This document shows positions 40,289 to 49,046 of a stretch of 64,000 nt of DNA, one piece after another (position 1 is the stretch's first letter; every line of letters starts with the position of its first letter). The notes below the pieces were generated by a model. It had not been told where the DNA came from. It saw only the letters and a list, made by a program, of their open reading frames with translations, and ran no database searches. Source of the DNA: Verrucomicrobiota bacterium (GTDB lineage: Bacteria > Verrucomicrobiota > Verrucomicrobiia > Verrucomicrobiales > DEV007); assembly GCA_020630975.1 (NCBI GenBank), contig JAHDID010000009.1:1-64000 (forward strand). The letters run 5' to 3'. A program made the translations under genes and the position numbers.

Positions 40289-42178
40289 ATGAGGAATACA
40301 GTCTTTGCCAAACTTCTGCTGCTAGTCACCTGCTGCCTGATTAGCGCAGCTGAAGAGTCTCAATCTGCCGATTCCGAAAGCCAGGTCAGGCAGCTGCTTA
40401 TGGATCAGATCGAGAAGGAACGAGAGCAGCAGCATATAGTAGATAGAGCTTTACCCATCCCAGATACAGGCGATTTCCAGCTCGCTCTAGCACTCCCCGA
40501 TGAAAGGACCTCCTTCGAGATCGGAGAACCAATCGAAATAACCCTCCGCCTGACATGCCTAGCTGAGCCTTTCAAGATAACTCACGGGTGGGACTACAGA
40601 GCTACAGGTTATCCTCAGCGTTGCAAAGTCATCGTGATCAACGAAAAAGGAGAAATACTGAAAGATTATGCAACTAAATATAGCATGGGCGGCATCGGTG
40701 GCGAAACCACAGTAAGCAGCGATAAACCACATGAATTCAAATTCCCTCTGTTAGCCCATGTGAATATTACTAAATCTGGAACCTATCACATCTACACCTC
40801 TCACGATCTAGGCTGGCAGCCCTCCGACCGCCACCCCATCGCGAAGACTACAGTTCAGATCACAAGACCTTCGCCCGAGTCTGCTCAACGCAGGGTAACA
40901 GAGATTTTGGAAAAGAGCGATGAATACTCAGATACCGCAAGCCGCCTACGAGCCCCTATCTACCTACCTGCTCTCAAAAAAGCCGCGCAGTCTGGGAATA
41001 GCAAAGCGGTAGAAGGAATCACCACAATAGAAAACAGCGACGCCATGCGCGCTTTAGTGGAGCTGATAGATAGCAACGATCGAGAGGTAAGTAAGGCTGC
41101 TGCACAAGAGCTTTGTAGGCATCTGCCCACACCATCGACGTACCGCCATGAGTATAGATACTGGGATAAAACCCTAAACCAGAGGGCTATCGAAGCAGCC
41201 TGCCGGCTGATGGAAGATCACTCCAATACCGAAAAAGTAACCTATGCCGCTAATATCATCCATGCCATTGGCTCGCCGGAGAGCATGCCTGCCGTGAGTG
41301 CAGCGATTGCCCATTGGCTGGAGAACACCCCTCCAGCCAGGAAAAACGATGACGAATGGATCGGAGGCCTCCCCAATCCTCTGAATGCGCTGCAAAGGGC
41401 TGCATCCCAACTAATCAAACGTGGACACCGGATCGATCATTGGAATAGCGATGCAGAACTCGCGCTAGGTCTGATCCAACTTCGGCTAGCCTGGTTTGAT
41501 AAGAGACAGAAAAAGGCAGACACCACGATTCGAATTACGACTGAAGAGCAAATCGATCCCGTCGAGCCGCCCATCAATGAAAAATGGCGATCTGGCATAG
41601 AACGGGCCATCAAGCACGACTCGTATCTAATGCGCTATCTCGCCCTACAAGCCATACCTCTCAATGTGAAAGGTAATGAGTTTGAGGATATCGCCTTAGC
41701 AAGCCTGAGTGATGAAGATCTAGGTATCAAAGCAGAAGCCTGTCGGTTAATAGCGACTCACCAGTACAAAGCCTGCCTACCCCACCTTCTTAACATCGTA
41801 CAACACACGACACATGAATACCTATTCACTCAAGCAGCCCACTCAGCAAGTGGATTAGGCGTAGCATCCGAACTCGGCATACTTCTGACAGAACGCCTAG
41901 CGGATAAAGAATTACACGATGAAGCTCTCTACCTATTATTCACCACGGTGCTTGGCTGGAGCCCGAGCAGCGCTGGTGGGAATAGTAACACCACCGATGA
42001 AGAAAGGATGACACTCCGCGAAACCTGGCGAACATTTTTCCAAAATTATGAAGATGCACTTGATGAAGGCAAAGTCCTTTCGCCTGCGGCGCCAGAGATA
42101 ACAATCGACCTCGTAAAACTTGGCGACACCATTCTATTTAACTGTAGCTTCGAAGATGGAACATCTTGGCCTAAATAA
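40289..42178 (+). CDS. Secreted HEAT-repeat-like protein of unknown function
   Basis: A 629-aa protein with signal peptide (AKLLLLVTCCLISAAE). Residues about 65-190 are a beta domain (FQLALALPDERTSFEIGEPI, TYHIYTSHDLGW) resembling intracellular/extracellular Ig-like inhibitor folds, as in many verrucomicrobial secreted proteins. From about residue 200 it is alpha-helical with HEAT-like units (ALVELIDSNDREVSKAAAQE, LMRYLALQAIPL, GIKAEACRLIATHQY). Not recognised as a named family. It is flanked by the oxygenase remnant upstream and by convergent ATP-grasp and ispG genes, and looks richer in A/T than the surrounding genes. Confidence 0.7.
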   Translation: MRNTVFAKLLLLVTCCLISAAEESQSADSESQVRQLLMDQIEKEREQQHIVDRALPIPDTGDFQLALALPDERTSFEIGEPIEITLRLTCLAEPFKITHGWDYRATGYPQRCKVIVINEKGEILKDYATKYSMGGIGGETTVSSDKPHEFKFPLLAHVNITKSGTYHIYTSHDLGWQPSDRHPIAKTTVQITRPSPESAQRRVTEILEKSDEYSDTASRLRAPIYLPALKKAAQSGNSKAVEGITTIENSDAMRALVELIDSNDREVSKAAAQELCRHLPTPSTYRHEYRYWDKTLNQRAIEAACRLMEDHSNTEKVTYAANIIHAIGSPESMPAVSAAIAHWLENTPPARKNDDEWIGGLPNPLNALQRAASQLIKRGHRIDHWNSDAELALGLIQLRLAWFDKRQKKADTTIRITTEEQIDPVEPPINEKWRSGIERAIKHDSYLMRYLALQAIPLNVKGNEFEDIALASLSDEDLGIKAEACRLIATHQYKACLPHLLNIVQHTTHEYLFTQAAHSASGLGVASELGILLTERLADKELHDEALYLLFTTVLGWSPSSAGGNSNTTDEERMTLRETWRTFFQNYEDALDEGKVLSPAAPEITIDLVKLGDTILFNCSFEDGTSWPK

Positions 42179-42275
42179 CTAGAACCAAAGATGGGGACTG
42201 ACGGAAGAAACCAAGCACTTCACCCCTTACATACATTTAGCCACCTCAACATGTGGTCAATGGCTCAAACAGCCC

Positions 42276-42300
42276 AGCGGTTGAAAACCGCCGCTCCCAG
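42276..42300. repeat. Palindromic intergenic repeat GCGGTTGAAAAC-type (copy 1)
   Basis: AGCGGTTGAAAACCGCCGCT followed by CCCAG. The core GCGGTT-GAA-AACCGC is self-complementary. A near copy lies at 47806-47833. Sits between the HEAT protein and the ATP-grasp gene. Confidence 0.55.
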
Positions 42301-42312
42301 TCAGGACTAACG

Positions 42313-43152
42313 CTACCCACTCGATAGCTCAATAATGGTTCGCCACAAACCTCTGGGATTCACTCCCGCATAGCCGGAATCCTGACCGTCATTACATTCG
42401 ATCACGATCCACTTACCAGTGGCAGTCCGGGCGAAATCAATCACAAGAAAGGGCACATCCAATCTCTGTGCTATAATCGATCCAGTTTCAGAAACCGCAC
42501 TCAACCCCACTTCATCTATATCGTACTGAGCCGCAACCCAATACCTACCGACTCCGACTAGCTCACCGCGAAACCAAAAAGACCTAAACTCGTAACTCTT
42601 GGGTAGGTCCGCCCCGGATTCATTCACCACAGATTCCAGCTCCACGTACTCTCTACATACAAGCCTTTGCCACCATAGTATCGACTCTCGATCCCAATCC
42701 GCTAAAAACTGTATCAATTCATCCTTGGTTCTAATGATACTTTTCCCAGAATGCTTATTGGTCTGGCGCTCTCCTTTGATGAAAATCGGAAGCGAAAACT
42801 CCTCCAAAATCTCATCCACAGTTGGCAAGTGCTCATACCATCTACTCCGAGGTGTGAACTCCTCAATAAGCGGATACCAGAACGGCAAGTAGCTACTGCG
42901 CTGATATTGCTCCGGAGAATTGATCAGCGAGATTCCCCATTCCTGAAATTCTTCATATCGCAGATTATAATCCGGAGCGGTCCCGAGACGAGCGATAGCG
43001 GTAACACACTCGTCTAGCCGATACGGATGTTTGCACTGAAATTGAGCCTCGAAGTCAAAATCATATTGAGCAAAACCAATAGGCTTAGCGACAATCCAGA
43101 CGGTATCTTCGACCAATGTCGGACTCGGCGGATTCGAGCTCACCATCGACAT
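42313..43152 (-). CDS. ATP-grasp domain protein (DUF4343-like)
   Basis: A 279-aa cytoplasmic protein. The ATP-grasp pattern is seen in FIKGERQTNKHSGKSII, an REYVELESVV metal-side strand, YEFRSFWFRGELVGVGRYW and the C-terminal FLVIDFARTATGKWIVIECND with Glu-Cys-Asn-Asp as magnesium ligands. This arrangement fits the DUF4343 ATP-grasp group, whose substrates are unknown; ATP-grasp enzymes ligate a carboxylate to an amine. The start at 43152 is fixed by GGAGG ten bases upstream, which lies inside the last codons of ispG, so translation is probably coupled. A 15-codon upstream extension within ispG is unlikely. Confidence 0.75.
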   Translation of the reverse strand: MSMVSSNPPSPTLVEDTVWIVAKPIGFAQYDFDFEAQFQCKHPYRLDECVTAIARLGTAPDYNLRYEEFQEWGISLINSPEQYQRSSYLPFWYPLIEEFTPRSRWYEHLPTVDEILEEFSLPIFIKGERQTNKHSGKSIIRTKDELIQFLADWDRESILWWQRLVCREYVELESVVNESGADLPKSYEFRSFWFRGELVGVGRYWVAAQYDIDEVGLSAVSETGSIIAQRLDVPFLVIDFARTATGKWIVIECNDGQDSGYAGVNPRGLWRTIIELSSG

Positions 43153-43157
43153 AAAAC

Positions 43158-44945
43158 CTACACCTCCACAGGCTCTCCCTCGGGAGCGTCGACCCACTTG
43201 TCGTGCTCTTTGATCAGATCGATCAAGCGATCGACTGCCTCGTCTTCGGGTATGTTGATCTTCACTGACTGCTTGCCGACGTAGAGATTGATCTTGCCAG
43301 GAGCCCCACCGACGTAGCCGAAATCGGCGTCGGCCATCTCGCCGGGACCATTGACGATGCAGCCCATCACAGCGATCCGCACGCCTTTTAGGTGACCTGT
43401 GGCCTCGCGGATACGCTGGGTGGTGGTCTGTAGGTTGAATAGGGTGCGGCCGCAGCTAGGACAGGCGACGTAGTCGGTCTTGAAAATGCGGGCACCACAG
43501 GCCTGCAGGATATTATAGGCTAGGCGCAGGCTCTGCCCAGGCGCGGACTCGCCCTGGATCAGGATCGCATCGCCGATGCCGTCGCAGAGCAGCGAGCCGA
43601 TATTCATACTCGATGCCAGCAGGGTGCGGGTGAAGTCGGCATCATCATCGGTAGATGGGATGAGCGTGTCTTTGAGCAGGATGGGGTGGCGAGCATCGAC
43701 TCGCGCTGCGAGCAGGCGAAAGGCGGGGATCACCGGCAGATCGATGAGACCATCGCAGACCGTGACTAGCTGCGGGGTGTCGCAGGCATTCAGCTCTGCC
43801 ACAGCAGCAGCATCGCGCGGATCGATAGCGACTGCGCCGGAGTCCTCCGCTACTACCTCTGGGGTAAAGTCGCCGAGCTTGTCGATTTTGTGAGCCAGAG
43901 CATCCCACTTGGCACGGCTGGTAAAGACACGGATCGTCTCGCTGCCACCGAGCTGCACATCGCACACGGTGATCGGCTGCGACTCGCGGCGGCTGTAGGA
44001 GAAAGGATCCCAAGGCACCTCATCCCAGGCCAAAGTGGCATCGATCGTCTCAGCTCGCTGACTCTCGACCACCTCGACTAGAGCCTGGGCTACCGGCACC
44101 TCGCGGATGGCATCCTCGGTCAGGCTCACTCGGATGGTATCGCCGATGCCGTCGGCCAGAAGCGATCCGATACCGATAGCACTCTTGATCCGGCCATCCT
44201 CGCCATCGCCAGCTTCAGTCACACCGAGGTGGATGGGGTAGTTCCAGTCGGCTCCCTCCTCGCGCAGGCGAGCGGCTAGCAGGCGATAGGCCGCGATCAT
44301 CACCTTCGGATTACTGGCCTTCATCGAAAAGACAAAGCGATGGTAATCGTTTTTCCGAGCGATACGGGCAAACTCCAGAGCGCTCTCCACCATACCCAGC
44401 GGCGTGTCGCCAAAGCGGTTCATGATGCGGTCGCTCAGCGAGCCGTGATTGGTACCGATACGCATGGCCACTCCGCCCTCGATACATTTCTCCACCAGCG
44501 GGGTAAACGTCTCCTCGATGCGGTCCAGCTCCTCGGCATACTCCTCGTCGGTGTACTCGAGCACGGCGAATTTCTTCTTATCGGCAAAGTTCCCCGGGTT
44601 CACCCGCACCTTTTCCACCCAGTTGGCAGCCTCCATAGCGGCATCTGGCTTGAAGTGGATGTCGGCCACGATCGGCACCTGATAGCCCTGCTCGCGCAGT
44701 CCGCCGACGATGTTTTCCAGATTTTTCGCGACTCGCCTGGTCGGCGCGGTGATGCGCACGATCTCGCAGTCGGCATCGGCCAGCTCGGCACTCTGCTCGA
44801 TACTGGCCTCGGTATCCATCGAGTCACTGGTGATCATCGACTGCACGCGGATGGGATTTTTGCCCCCGATACCGACATCGCCCACCATCACTTCGCGGGT
44901 GGACTGGCGAGACATGGAGAGAGGGTGTGGATTGTGCGAAATCAT
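43158..44945 (-). CDS. ispG: 4-hydroxy-3-methylbut-2-enyl-diphosphate synthase (IspG/GcpE), long form
   Basis: A 595-aa enzyme of the MEP isoprenoid pathway that reduces MEcPP to HMBPP. It begins with the conserved STREVMVGDVGIGGKNPIRV and IVRITAPT, then VADIHFKPDAAMEAANWVEK and VRVNPGNFADKKK. An insert of some 250 residues sits between the TIM barrel and the iron-sulfur domain. The 4Fe-4S ligands are in ACPSCGRTLF and VMGCIVNGPGE. The three-domain form occurs in plants, Chlamydiae, Bacteroidetes and PVC bacteria, whereas E. coli IspG is about 370 aa. The start at 44945 keeps a typical N-terminal length; a Met ten codons in is the alternative. A paired AATAGGGTACAAT element lies about 55-90 bp before it. 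Confidence 0.9.
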   Translation of the reverse strand: MISHNPHPLSMSRQSTREVMVGDVGIGGKNPIRVQSMITSDSMDTEASIEQSAELADADCEIVRITAPTRRVAKNLENIVGGLREQGYQVPIVADIHFKPDAAMEAANWVEKVRVNPGNFADKKKFAVLEYTDEEYAEELDRIEETFTPLVEKCIEGGVAMRIGTNHGSLSDRIMNRFGDTPLGMVESALEFARIARKNDYHRFVFSMKASNPKVMIAAYRLLAARLREEGADWNYPIHLGVTEAGDGEDGRIKSAIGIGSLLADGIGDTIRVSLTEDAIREVPVAQALVEVVESQRAETIDATLAWDEVPWDPFSYSRRESQPITVCDVQLGGSETIRVFTSRAKWDALAHKIDKLGDFTPEVVAEDSGAVAIDPRDAAAVAELNACDTPQLVTVCDGLIDLPVIPAFRLLAARVDARHPILLKDTLIPSTDDDADFTRTLLASSMNIGSLLCDGIGDAILIQGESAPGQSLRLAYNILQACGARIFKTDYVACPSCGRTLFNLQTTTQRIREATGHLKGVRIAVMGCIVNGPGEMADADFGYVGGAPGKINLYVGKQSVKINIPEDEAVDRLIDLIKEHDKWVDAPEGEPVEV

Positions 44946-44999
44946 GACGGACGGATTATCTACCTATGGATACGGACCAGCTGGCCCATTTCTACCGCG

Positions 45000-45033
45000 A
45001 TTGTACCCTATTTAATGAAAATTGTACCCTATT
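45000..45033 (-). promoter_or_regulatory. Paired 13-bp direct repeat, 21-bp period (copy 2), upstream of ispG
   Basis: On the minus strand AATAGGGTACAAT occurs at 45033-45021 and 45012-45000, again with a 21-bp period. The first unit continues as AATAGGGTACAATTTT and the second as AATAGGGTACAATC, exactly as in the copy at 20413. TACAAT here could double as a -10 box about 55 bp before ispG, in the sense direction. Confidence 0.55.
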
Positions 45034-45060
45034 AAATCGCGGGCTGAAGCACTGCTGATG

Positions 45061-45088
45061 TCTCACGCAGAGACGCGGAGGCGCAGAG
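45061..45088. repeat. ACGCRGAG-type short tandem repeat (copy 1)
   Basis: TCTCACGCAGAGACGCGGAG followed by GCGCAGAG: a degenerate tandem array of the 7-8-mer ACGCGGAG. A sister sequence is at 47696-47723. I recall similar repeats scattered in many PVC genomes; their role is unknown. Confidence 0.6.
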
Positions 45089-45341
45089 CTGGACAGTTCC
45101 TACTTTAAAAAATAGTGAGCCGAAGGCTGCAGAAATAATCCGTGTCATCCATGTTCAATCCGTCCAAATCCATGTAAAAATTCTCAGGCTTTGCTATCAA
45201 GCATGGATTTAAAGTGATTAGCATGGATTTCCAAATTTGACTCAAGACATCAATTTCATAATCTAAGTGCATAAGCGCGAAGGACCCTGCTCTGATGAGA
45301 AACTCTAGAAGACCAAACCTCTTTAGGCTTTAGCCCCACTA

Positions 45342-46958
45342 TCACTCGCTACGCAGGGCCTCGGCCGGCTGAAGCCGTGCGGCGATGATAGCGGGGATCA
45401 CGGCTGCGATGGTGCAGATGATGAAAGAGCCGATGGAGATCACGGCGATATCGCTCAGCGTCTGGTGAGCCGGCAGCCCACCCTCGATCCGATAGACATC
45501 TTCATTGAAAAACTCGATCCCAAACCACGCACCCAACCAATTGGCGATGGCATTGCGCTTCCAGATGGTGAGCTGACCGATGAGCAGCCCAAAGACCACC
45601 CCGATGAGACCGACGATGATCCCCTGGCTGATGAAGATACCTGCCACCTGATTCTCGCGCGCGCCGAGCGCTGTCATCAGACCGATCTCAGAGCGCTTCT
45701 GAAAGGTCATGGTGATCATCGTATTCATCGTGCAAAAAGCCGCCACGATCAGCACCATAAAAAGAATGAGATACATCATACCCCGCTCCGCCGCGATGGC
45801 ATTGAAGATCCCCTCGTGGATCTGCATCCAGGTAAGCAGCTCGTAGGGTGGCCCACCACTGCTATGCTCGACATAGTAGAGATTGGCATTGGCATCGATG
45901 AAGGCCTGCCCCCAGCGCAATCCCACCGCGATGAGCAGCAGCACCAGAGTCGCGATCAAGATTCTCGGAAAAGAGCGCTTCGACAGGAAGTAGCCCAACC
46001 CCAAAATCAATCCCGCCAGTGCTACCAGCGGGATCAGCAGCGGCCAGTGCAGCACCTGCTGGGTCGCCATAGCTGCAGGGCTGTAGTCGAGCTTTTGGCG
46101 AGTGCCCATGCCCATCGCTACCAGCAGATCATCTTTGAAGCGATCGGCCTCAAAAGCGTCTTTGATCCGGATAGCGACTCCGTGAGACTGCTCGAGGTCG
46201 AAGTTGTAAAGCACCTGCCCCGTCTCCAGCGCGATGTAGACGAAGGCAGAGTCGAAATCCATATTCCCCGAGTCGAAAATACCTGTCACAGTCACCTCCT
46301 GAGGCAGTGTCGCCTCCTCTAGCTCAAGGGTCGCCTTTTCGCGCTCCTCCTTATTCCCCTTTCGGATCTCGTCGAGGCGCCGCATCAGCTCCTCCATATC
46401 CTTCGGCGAGAAAAGCTGGATCTGATCTCCCACTGAGATCCCCAGATTGCGAGCCATGGCATCGCCTACGACAGCGGAGTAGGGATCGAGGTAAAACTCT
46501 CCCGCTGGCACCATCTCCGGCTCATCTGGTGCATTCTCCGGGTCGTATTTCGGATTGGGCCGCTCTGCGATGAGAGCACTCAGCCTCTTATGCTCGGACG
46601 ATCCCTCCTCTGGCGGATGGATCGCGCGTATGAATGGAGCACTGCGCATCTTATTGAACTCCATGATCACATTGCCAAAGACATAGGGCGTGTAGTGCTC
46701 GACGCCATCGACCGTCTCGAGCTGCTCCAGGATCGGCACAAAGTCCTCGATATAGCCCCCGGCGCGCATCTCCAGATGCGGCGAAAAGCCCAGGATGGTG
46801 TCCTGCATCTTCTTCCCATAACCAGCGAACACCGCCATCACCACCGTGAGCAACCACACACCGAGTGTGACCCCGATGATGGAGATGACCGTGATGATCG
46901 ATACAAAGGAACGCTTTGGCTTCAGGTATCGCAGGGCGATGAATGGGCTGAATAACAT
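45342..46958 (-). CDS. LolC/LolE-family lipoprotein-releasing permease with extra membrane segment
   Basis: A 538-aa FtsX/MacB-type permease starting MLFSPFIALRYLKPKRSF, with first helix around ISIIGVTLGVWLLTVVMAVF. The family periplasmic domain follows (DTILGFSPHLEM). The C-terminal core has three helices, and the conserved FQKRSEIGLMTALGA cytoplasmic loop and LQPAEALRSE end are present. LolC/E proteins are near 400 aa; here about 110 extra residues separate the periplasmic domain from the core, with two hydrophobic runs (LLIPLVALAGLILGLGYFL and ILIATLVLLLIAVGL). It probably works with a LolD ATPase to release outer-membrane lipoproteins, though no ATPase gene is next to it. lgt lies 2.3 kb away. 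Start at 46958 is chosen by family N-terminus; an upstream start at 47036 is unlikely. Confidence 0.8.
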   Translation of the reverse strand: MLFSPFIALRYLKPKRSFVSIITVISIIGVTLGVWLLTVVMAVFAGYGKKMQDTILGFSPHLEMRAGGYIEDFVPILEQLETVDGVEHYTPYVFGNVIMEFNKMRSAPFIRAIHPPEEGSSEHKRLSALIAERPNPKYDPENAPDEPEMVPAGEFYLDPYSAVVGDAMARNLGISVGDQIQLFSPKDMEELMRRLDEIRKGNKEEREKATLELEEATLPQEVTVTGIFDSGNMDFDSAFVYIALETGQVLYNFDLEQSHGVAIRIKDAFEADRFKDDLLVAMGMGTRQKLDYSPAAMATQQVLHWPLLIPLVALAGLILGLGYFLSKRSFPRILIATLVLLLIAVGLRWGQAFIDANANLYYVEHSSGGPPYELLTWMQIHEGIFNAIAAERGMMYLILFMVLIVAAFCTMNTMITMTFQKRSEIGLMTALGARENQVAGIFISQGIIVGLIGVVFGLLIGQLTIWKRNAIANWLGAWFGIEFFNEDVYRIEGGLPAHQTLSDIAVISIGSFIICTIAAVIPAIIAARLQPAEALRSE

Positions 46959-47047
46959 GATCTTGCGCAGTGAGACCGCCCATCGTAATGGATGGTTGAA
47001 TTTTCGATAGTGGAAAATTTCCTCACAATGCCACAACTCACCTAACC

Positions 47048-47689
47048 ATGAGCGATCTACCGAGCATCAATACCACCACCGAGCGATACAAAGCCTTCAT
47101 CTTCCTAGGAGCACCCGGCTGCGGCAAGGGCACTCAAGGAGCCATCCTAGGATCGATCCCACGATTTTACCATTTCTCCATGGGCGATGCTTTTCGCTCC
47201 ATGGACACACGGACCCCGATCGGGCAGGAATTCATCAAATACTCGCGCGAGGGCGAGCTGGTGCCCGACGAGCTGACGATCCGTTTTTTCAAACTCCAGG
47301 TCGATGCTCGAGCCGCTCTGGGCATGTTCAAACCCGATATCGACATCCTCATCCTCGATGGCATCCCCCGCAGTGTCGAGCAGGCGCAGCTGCTGGAGGA
47401 GCACATCGAGGTGCTGCAGCTATTTCACCTCTCCTGCCCCAATCGCGAGGAACTCATCACCCGTATCCGCAAGCGCGCGATCAAAAGCGGTCGCCTCGAC
47501 GATGCCGACGGCCAAGTCATCCGCAACCGCATCCAGACCTACGAGGACGAGACCAAAGAGCTCCTCGAGCACTACAGCGACCGCCGCTCAGACATCGATG
47601 CCAATCAGGTGCCCGTGAAGGTGCTCGACCAGATTTTGGAGGTGATCCTGCAGAATCCGGATTGGCAGCAGTTTGCAGGGGAGGTGTAG
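47048..47689 (+). CDS. adk: Adenylate kinase family nucleoside monophosphate kinase
   Basis: A 213-aa cytoplasmic kinase that interconverts ATP, AMP and ADP. The P-loop GAPGCGKGTQ is at residues 21-30, after an N-terminal extension of about 15 residues. DGIPRSVEQAQ is the AMP-side motif, and ITRIRKRAIKSGRLDDAD is the short LID region. The bacterial long LID with its zinc or Cys cluster is not seen. The LID's usual second Arg is in VIRNRIQTYED. Divergent from the Lol-like gene. The gene symbol is by family; a substrate other than AMP is possible. Confidence 0.8.
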   Translation: MSDLPSINTTTERYKAFIFLGAPGCGKGTQGAILGSIPRFYHFSMGDAFRSMDTRTPIGQEFIKYSREGELVPDELTIRFFKLQVDARAALGMFKPDIDILILDGIPRSVEQAQLLEEHIEVLQLFHLSCPNREELITRIRKRAIKSGRLDDADGQVIRNRIQTYEDETKELLEHYSDRRSDIDANQVPVKVLDQILEVILQNPDWQQFAGEV

Positions 47690-47695
47690 AATAGG

Positions 47696-47723
47696 CTCAC
47701 GCGGAGGCGCTGAGACGCGGAGA
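47696..47723. repeat. ACGCRGAG-type short tandem repeat (copy 2)
   Basis: CTCACGCGGAGGCGCTGAGA followed by CGCGGAGA, six bases past the adenylate kinase stop. Same family as the repeat at 45061. Confidence 0.6.
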
Positions 47724-47805
47724 TTTTTGATACTGGAGGGCTTACGTCTCGTCGCCCGGCAGGCTGAGACTACTTCCATCTGGCGGCGGCTCGGTGCTTA
47801 TGCAG

Positions 47806-47833
47806 TCCGGCGGTTGAAAACACGCCGCTCCCA
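47806..47833. repeat. GCGGTTGAAAAC-type palindromic repeat (copy 2)
   Basis: CCGGCGGTTGAAAACACGCC then GCTCCCAG. Shares GCGGTTGAAAAC and GCCGCTCCCAG with the copy at 42276. Part of an intergenic stretch 47690-47870 that contains no supported gene. Confidence 0.5.
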
Positions 47834-47870
47834 GTACGCCCGCACACGAGACTTCTGCCAATCGTAAATT

Positions 47871-49046
47871 CTACCGAAACTCGAACCGAATGCCTCGGCC
47901 GCGCCAGGCTTTGGTGATATCCTCCTCTAGCTCCTCAAACGTGCGGCCATCGAGTAGCGCATCATAGGCCTCGGGACACTTGGTGCCGGCTTTGATCTCT
48001 TTGAGAAAGGCTTTGATCCGGGCGGCGTCTTTCTCGCCATCCATGTGAAAGAAATAGTAAACAATCAGAGCTGCAGCGCCGTAGTTGAGACCGGCATTGT
48101 TGAGAAAGCTCGAGTAGCTCTGCTGCATCCAGTCATCGAGATTGGGCAGCCGAATGGTTTCTCCCAGCGCGCGACCACCATTGCCATCCTCGCCATAGGC
48201 CGTCACATAGGCCTTTAGCGCAGATAGATCGTCGACATTGAATTTACCCGAGCGATATCCGCTGGTACCGATGTACTCAGCCAAACCCTCGGTGAACCAG
48301 CCACGGGCACCCGGAGCGTAGTACTCGCGGTCGGTCAACTGATGACAGATCTCGTGCGACAGTGTCTTGTTCTCCTTTTTGTAGTCCACACTGAAGGAAC
48401 TGCCGACACGCTTCACGCCCAGACTGCCGAGTGGCACCAGGATCACATCGTTTTTATTCCCCCCACTGAAATAGACCCCCGCCGAGCCCTGAGGGCCGCC
48501 GCGCTCGTGGTAGGTGCCCATCCGCTCGCATAGCTCGATACGGAAGCGCTTTTCCTGAAAGGGCTTCACCATACCCAACGGCAGCTCACGCATAAAGAGA
48601 TTGGTCGCCTCGAAAAGCAGGGCAAACCGCTTTACCACCGAAGTGTTCAGTTTCACATCGCAGTGGTACTCATAGTGATCACTCGCGTAGACGAATTCAT
48701 CGCCATCCTCCTTTAGGATCTCGATGTCTTGGCTGACACTGGCAGAGATCAGGCGCGGCCAGTCACCATCCCAGTTGCCCTCCACCGGAGCACCTGAGCC
48801 ACCACCACGGCTCTGTTTTTCACCCCATTCCTTGATGTAAGTCTGATCAGCCGCAGACAGCGATGCGATCGGCACTGGGTAGTTTTTGCCGCCCATCTTC
48901 AGCACCACATTGGCACCGGATACCTCCACGATTTCAGCCTCGATCTTGCGGCCAGCTTGATTGGTGAAAGTACGCGTCGCTGCCTGGGCAGACACAGCCA
49001 TGAGCAGACAGAGCGCTACGATATAGAGGGGCGAAAGGCGTTTCAT
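47871..49046 (-). CDS. Secreted SHD1-domain zinc metallopeptidase-like protein
   Basis: A 391-aa protein with signal peptide (LYIVALCLLMAVSAQA). Residues about 24-75 form an SHD1-like domain (TFTNQAGRKIEAEIVEVSGA, VPIASLSAADQTYI), which is common as an N-terminal module of PVC secreted proteins. Residues near 230-265 carry the gluzincin zinc motif LSHEICHQL with the third ligand Glu in WFTEGLAEYIG. The rest is helical and ends near an EDITKAWRG helix. Expected to be a periplasmic or outer-surface peptidase with unknown substrate. It is divergent from lgt. Confidence 0.75.
   Translation of the reverse strand: MKRLSPLYIVALCLLMAVSAQAATRTFTNQAGRKIEAEIVEVSGANVVLKMGGKNYPVPIASLSAADQTYIKEWGEKQSRGGGSGAPVEGNWDGDWPRLISASVSQDIEILKEDGDEFVYASDHYEYHCDVKLNTSVVKRFALLFEATNLFMRELPLGMVKPFQEKRFRIELCERMGTYHERGGPQGSAGVYFSGGNKNDVILVPLGSLGVKRVGSSFSVDYKKENKTLSHEICHQLTDREYYAPGARGWFTEGLAEYIGTSGYRSGKFNVDDLSALKAYVTAYGEDGNGGRALGETIRLPNLDDWMQQSYSSFLNNAGLNYGAAALIVYYFFHMDGEKDAARIKAFLKEIKAGTKCPEAYDALLDGRTFEELEEDITKAWRGRGIRFEFR

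Larger units (their letters stand above)
44946..45341. other. Intergenic region carrying several repeats
   Basis: About 400 bp without a gene. It holds the paired regulatory-like element at 45000-45033, the TCTCACGCAGAGACGCGGAG-type repeat at 45061-45088, an AATCCGTG/ATCCATG-rich segment at about 45137-45176, and GCATGGATTT twice (45201 and 45221, 20-bp period). The ATCCATG and CATGGAT words are inverted relative to one another. Confidence 0.6.

Noticed and set aside
44340-45035. A 231-codon open frame on the plus strand
   Set aside because: Antisense to ispG and continuing over the repeat region; no motif.
45465-46322. A 285-codon open frame on the plus strand
   Set aside because: Antisense to the Lol-type permease gene; composition rich in His/Arg/Asp/Gln is typical of shadow frames.
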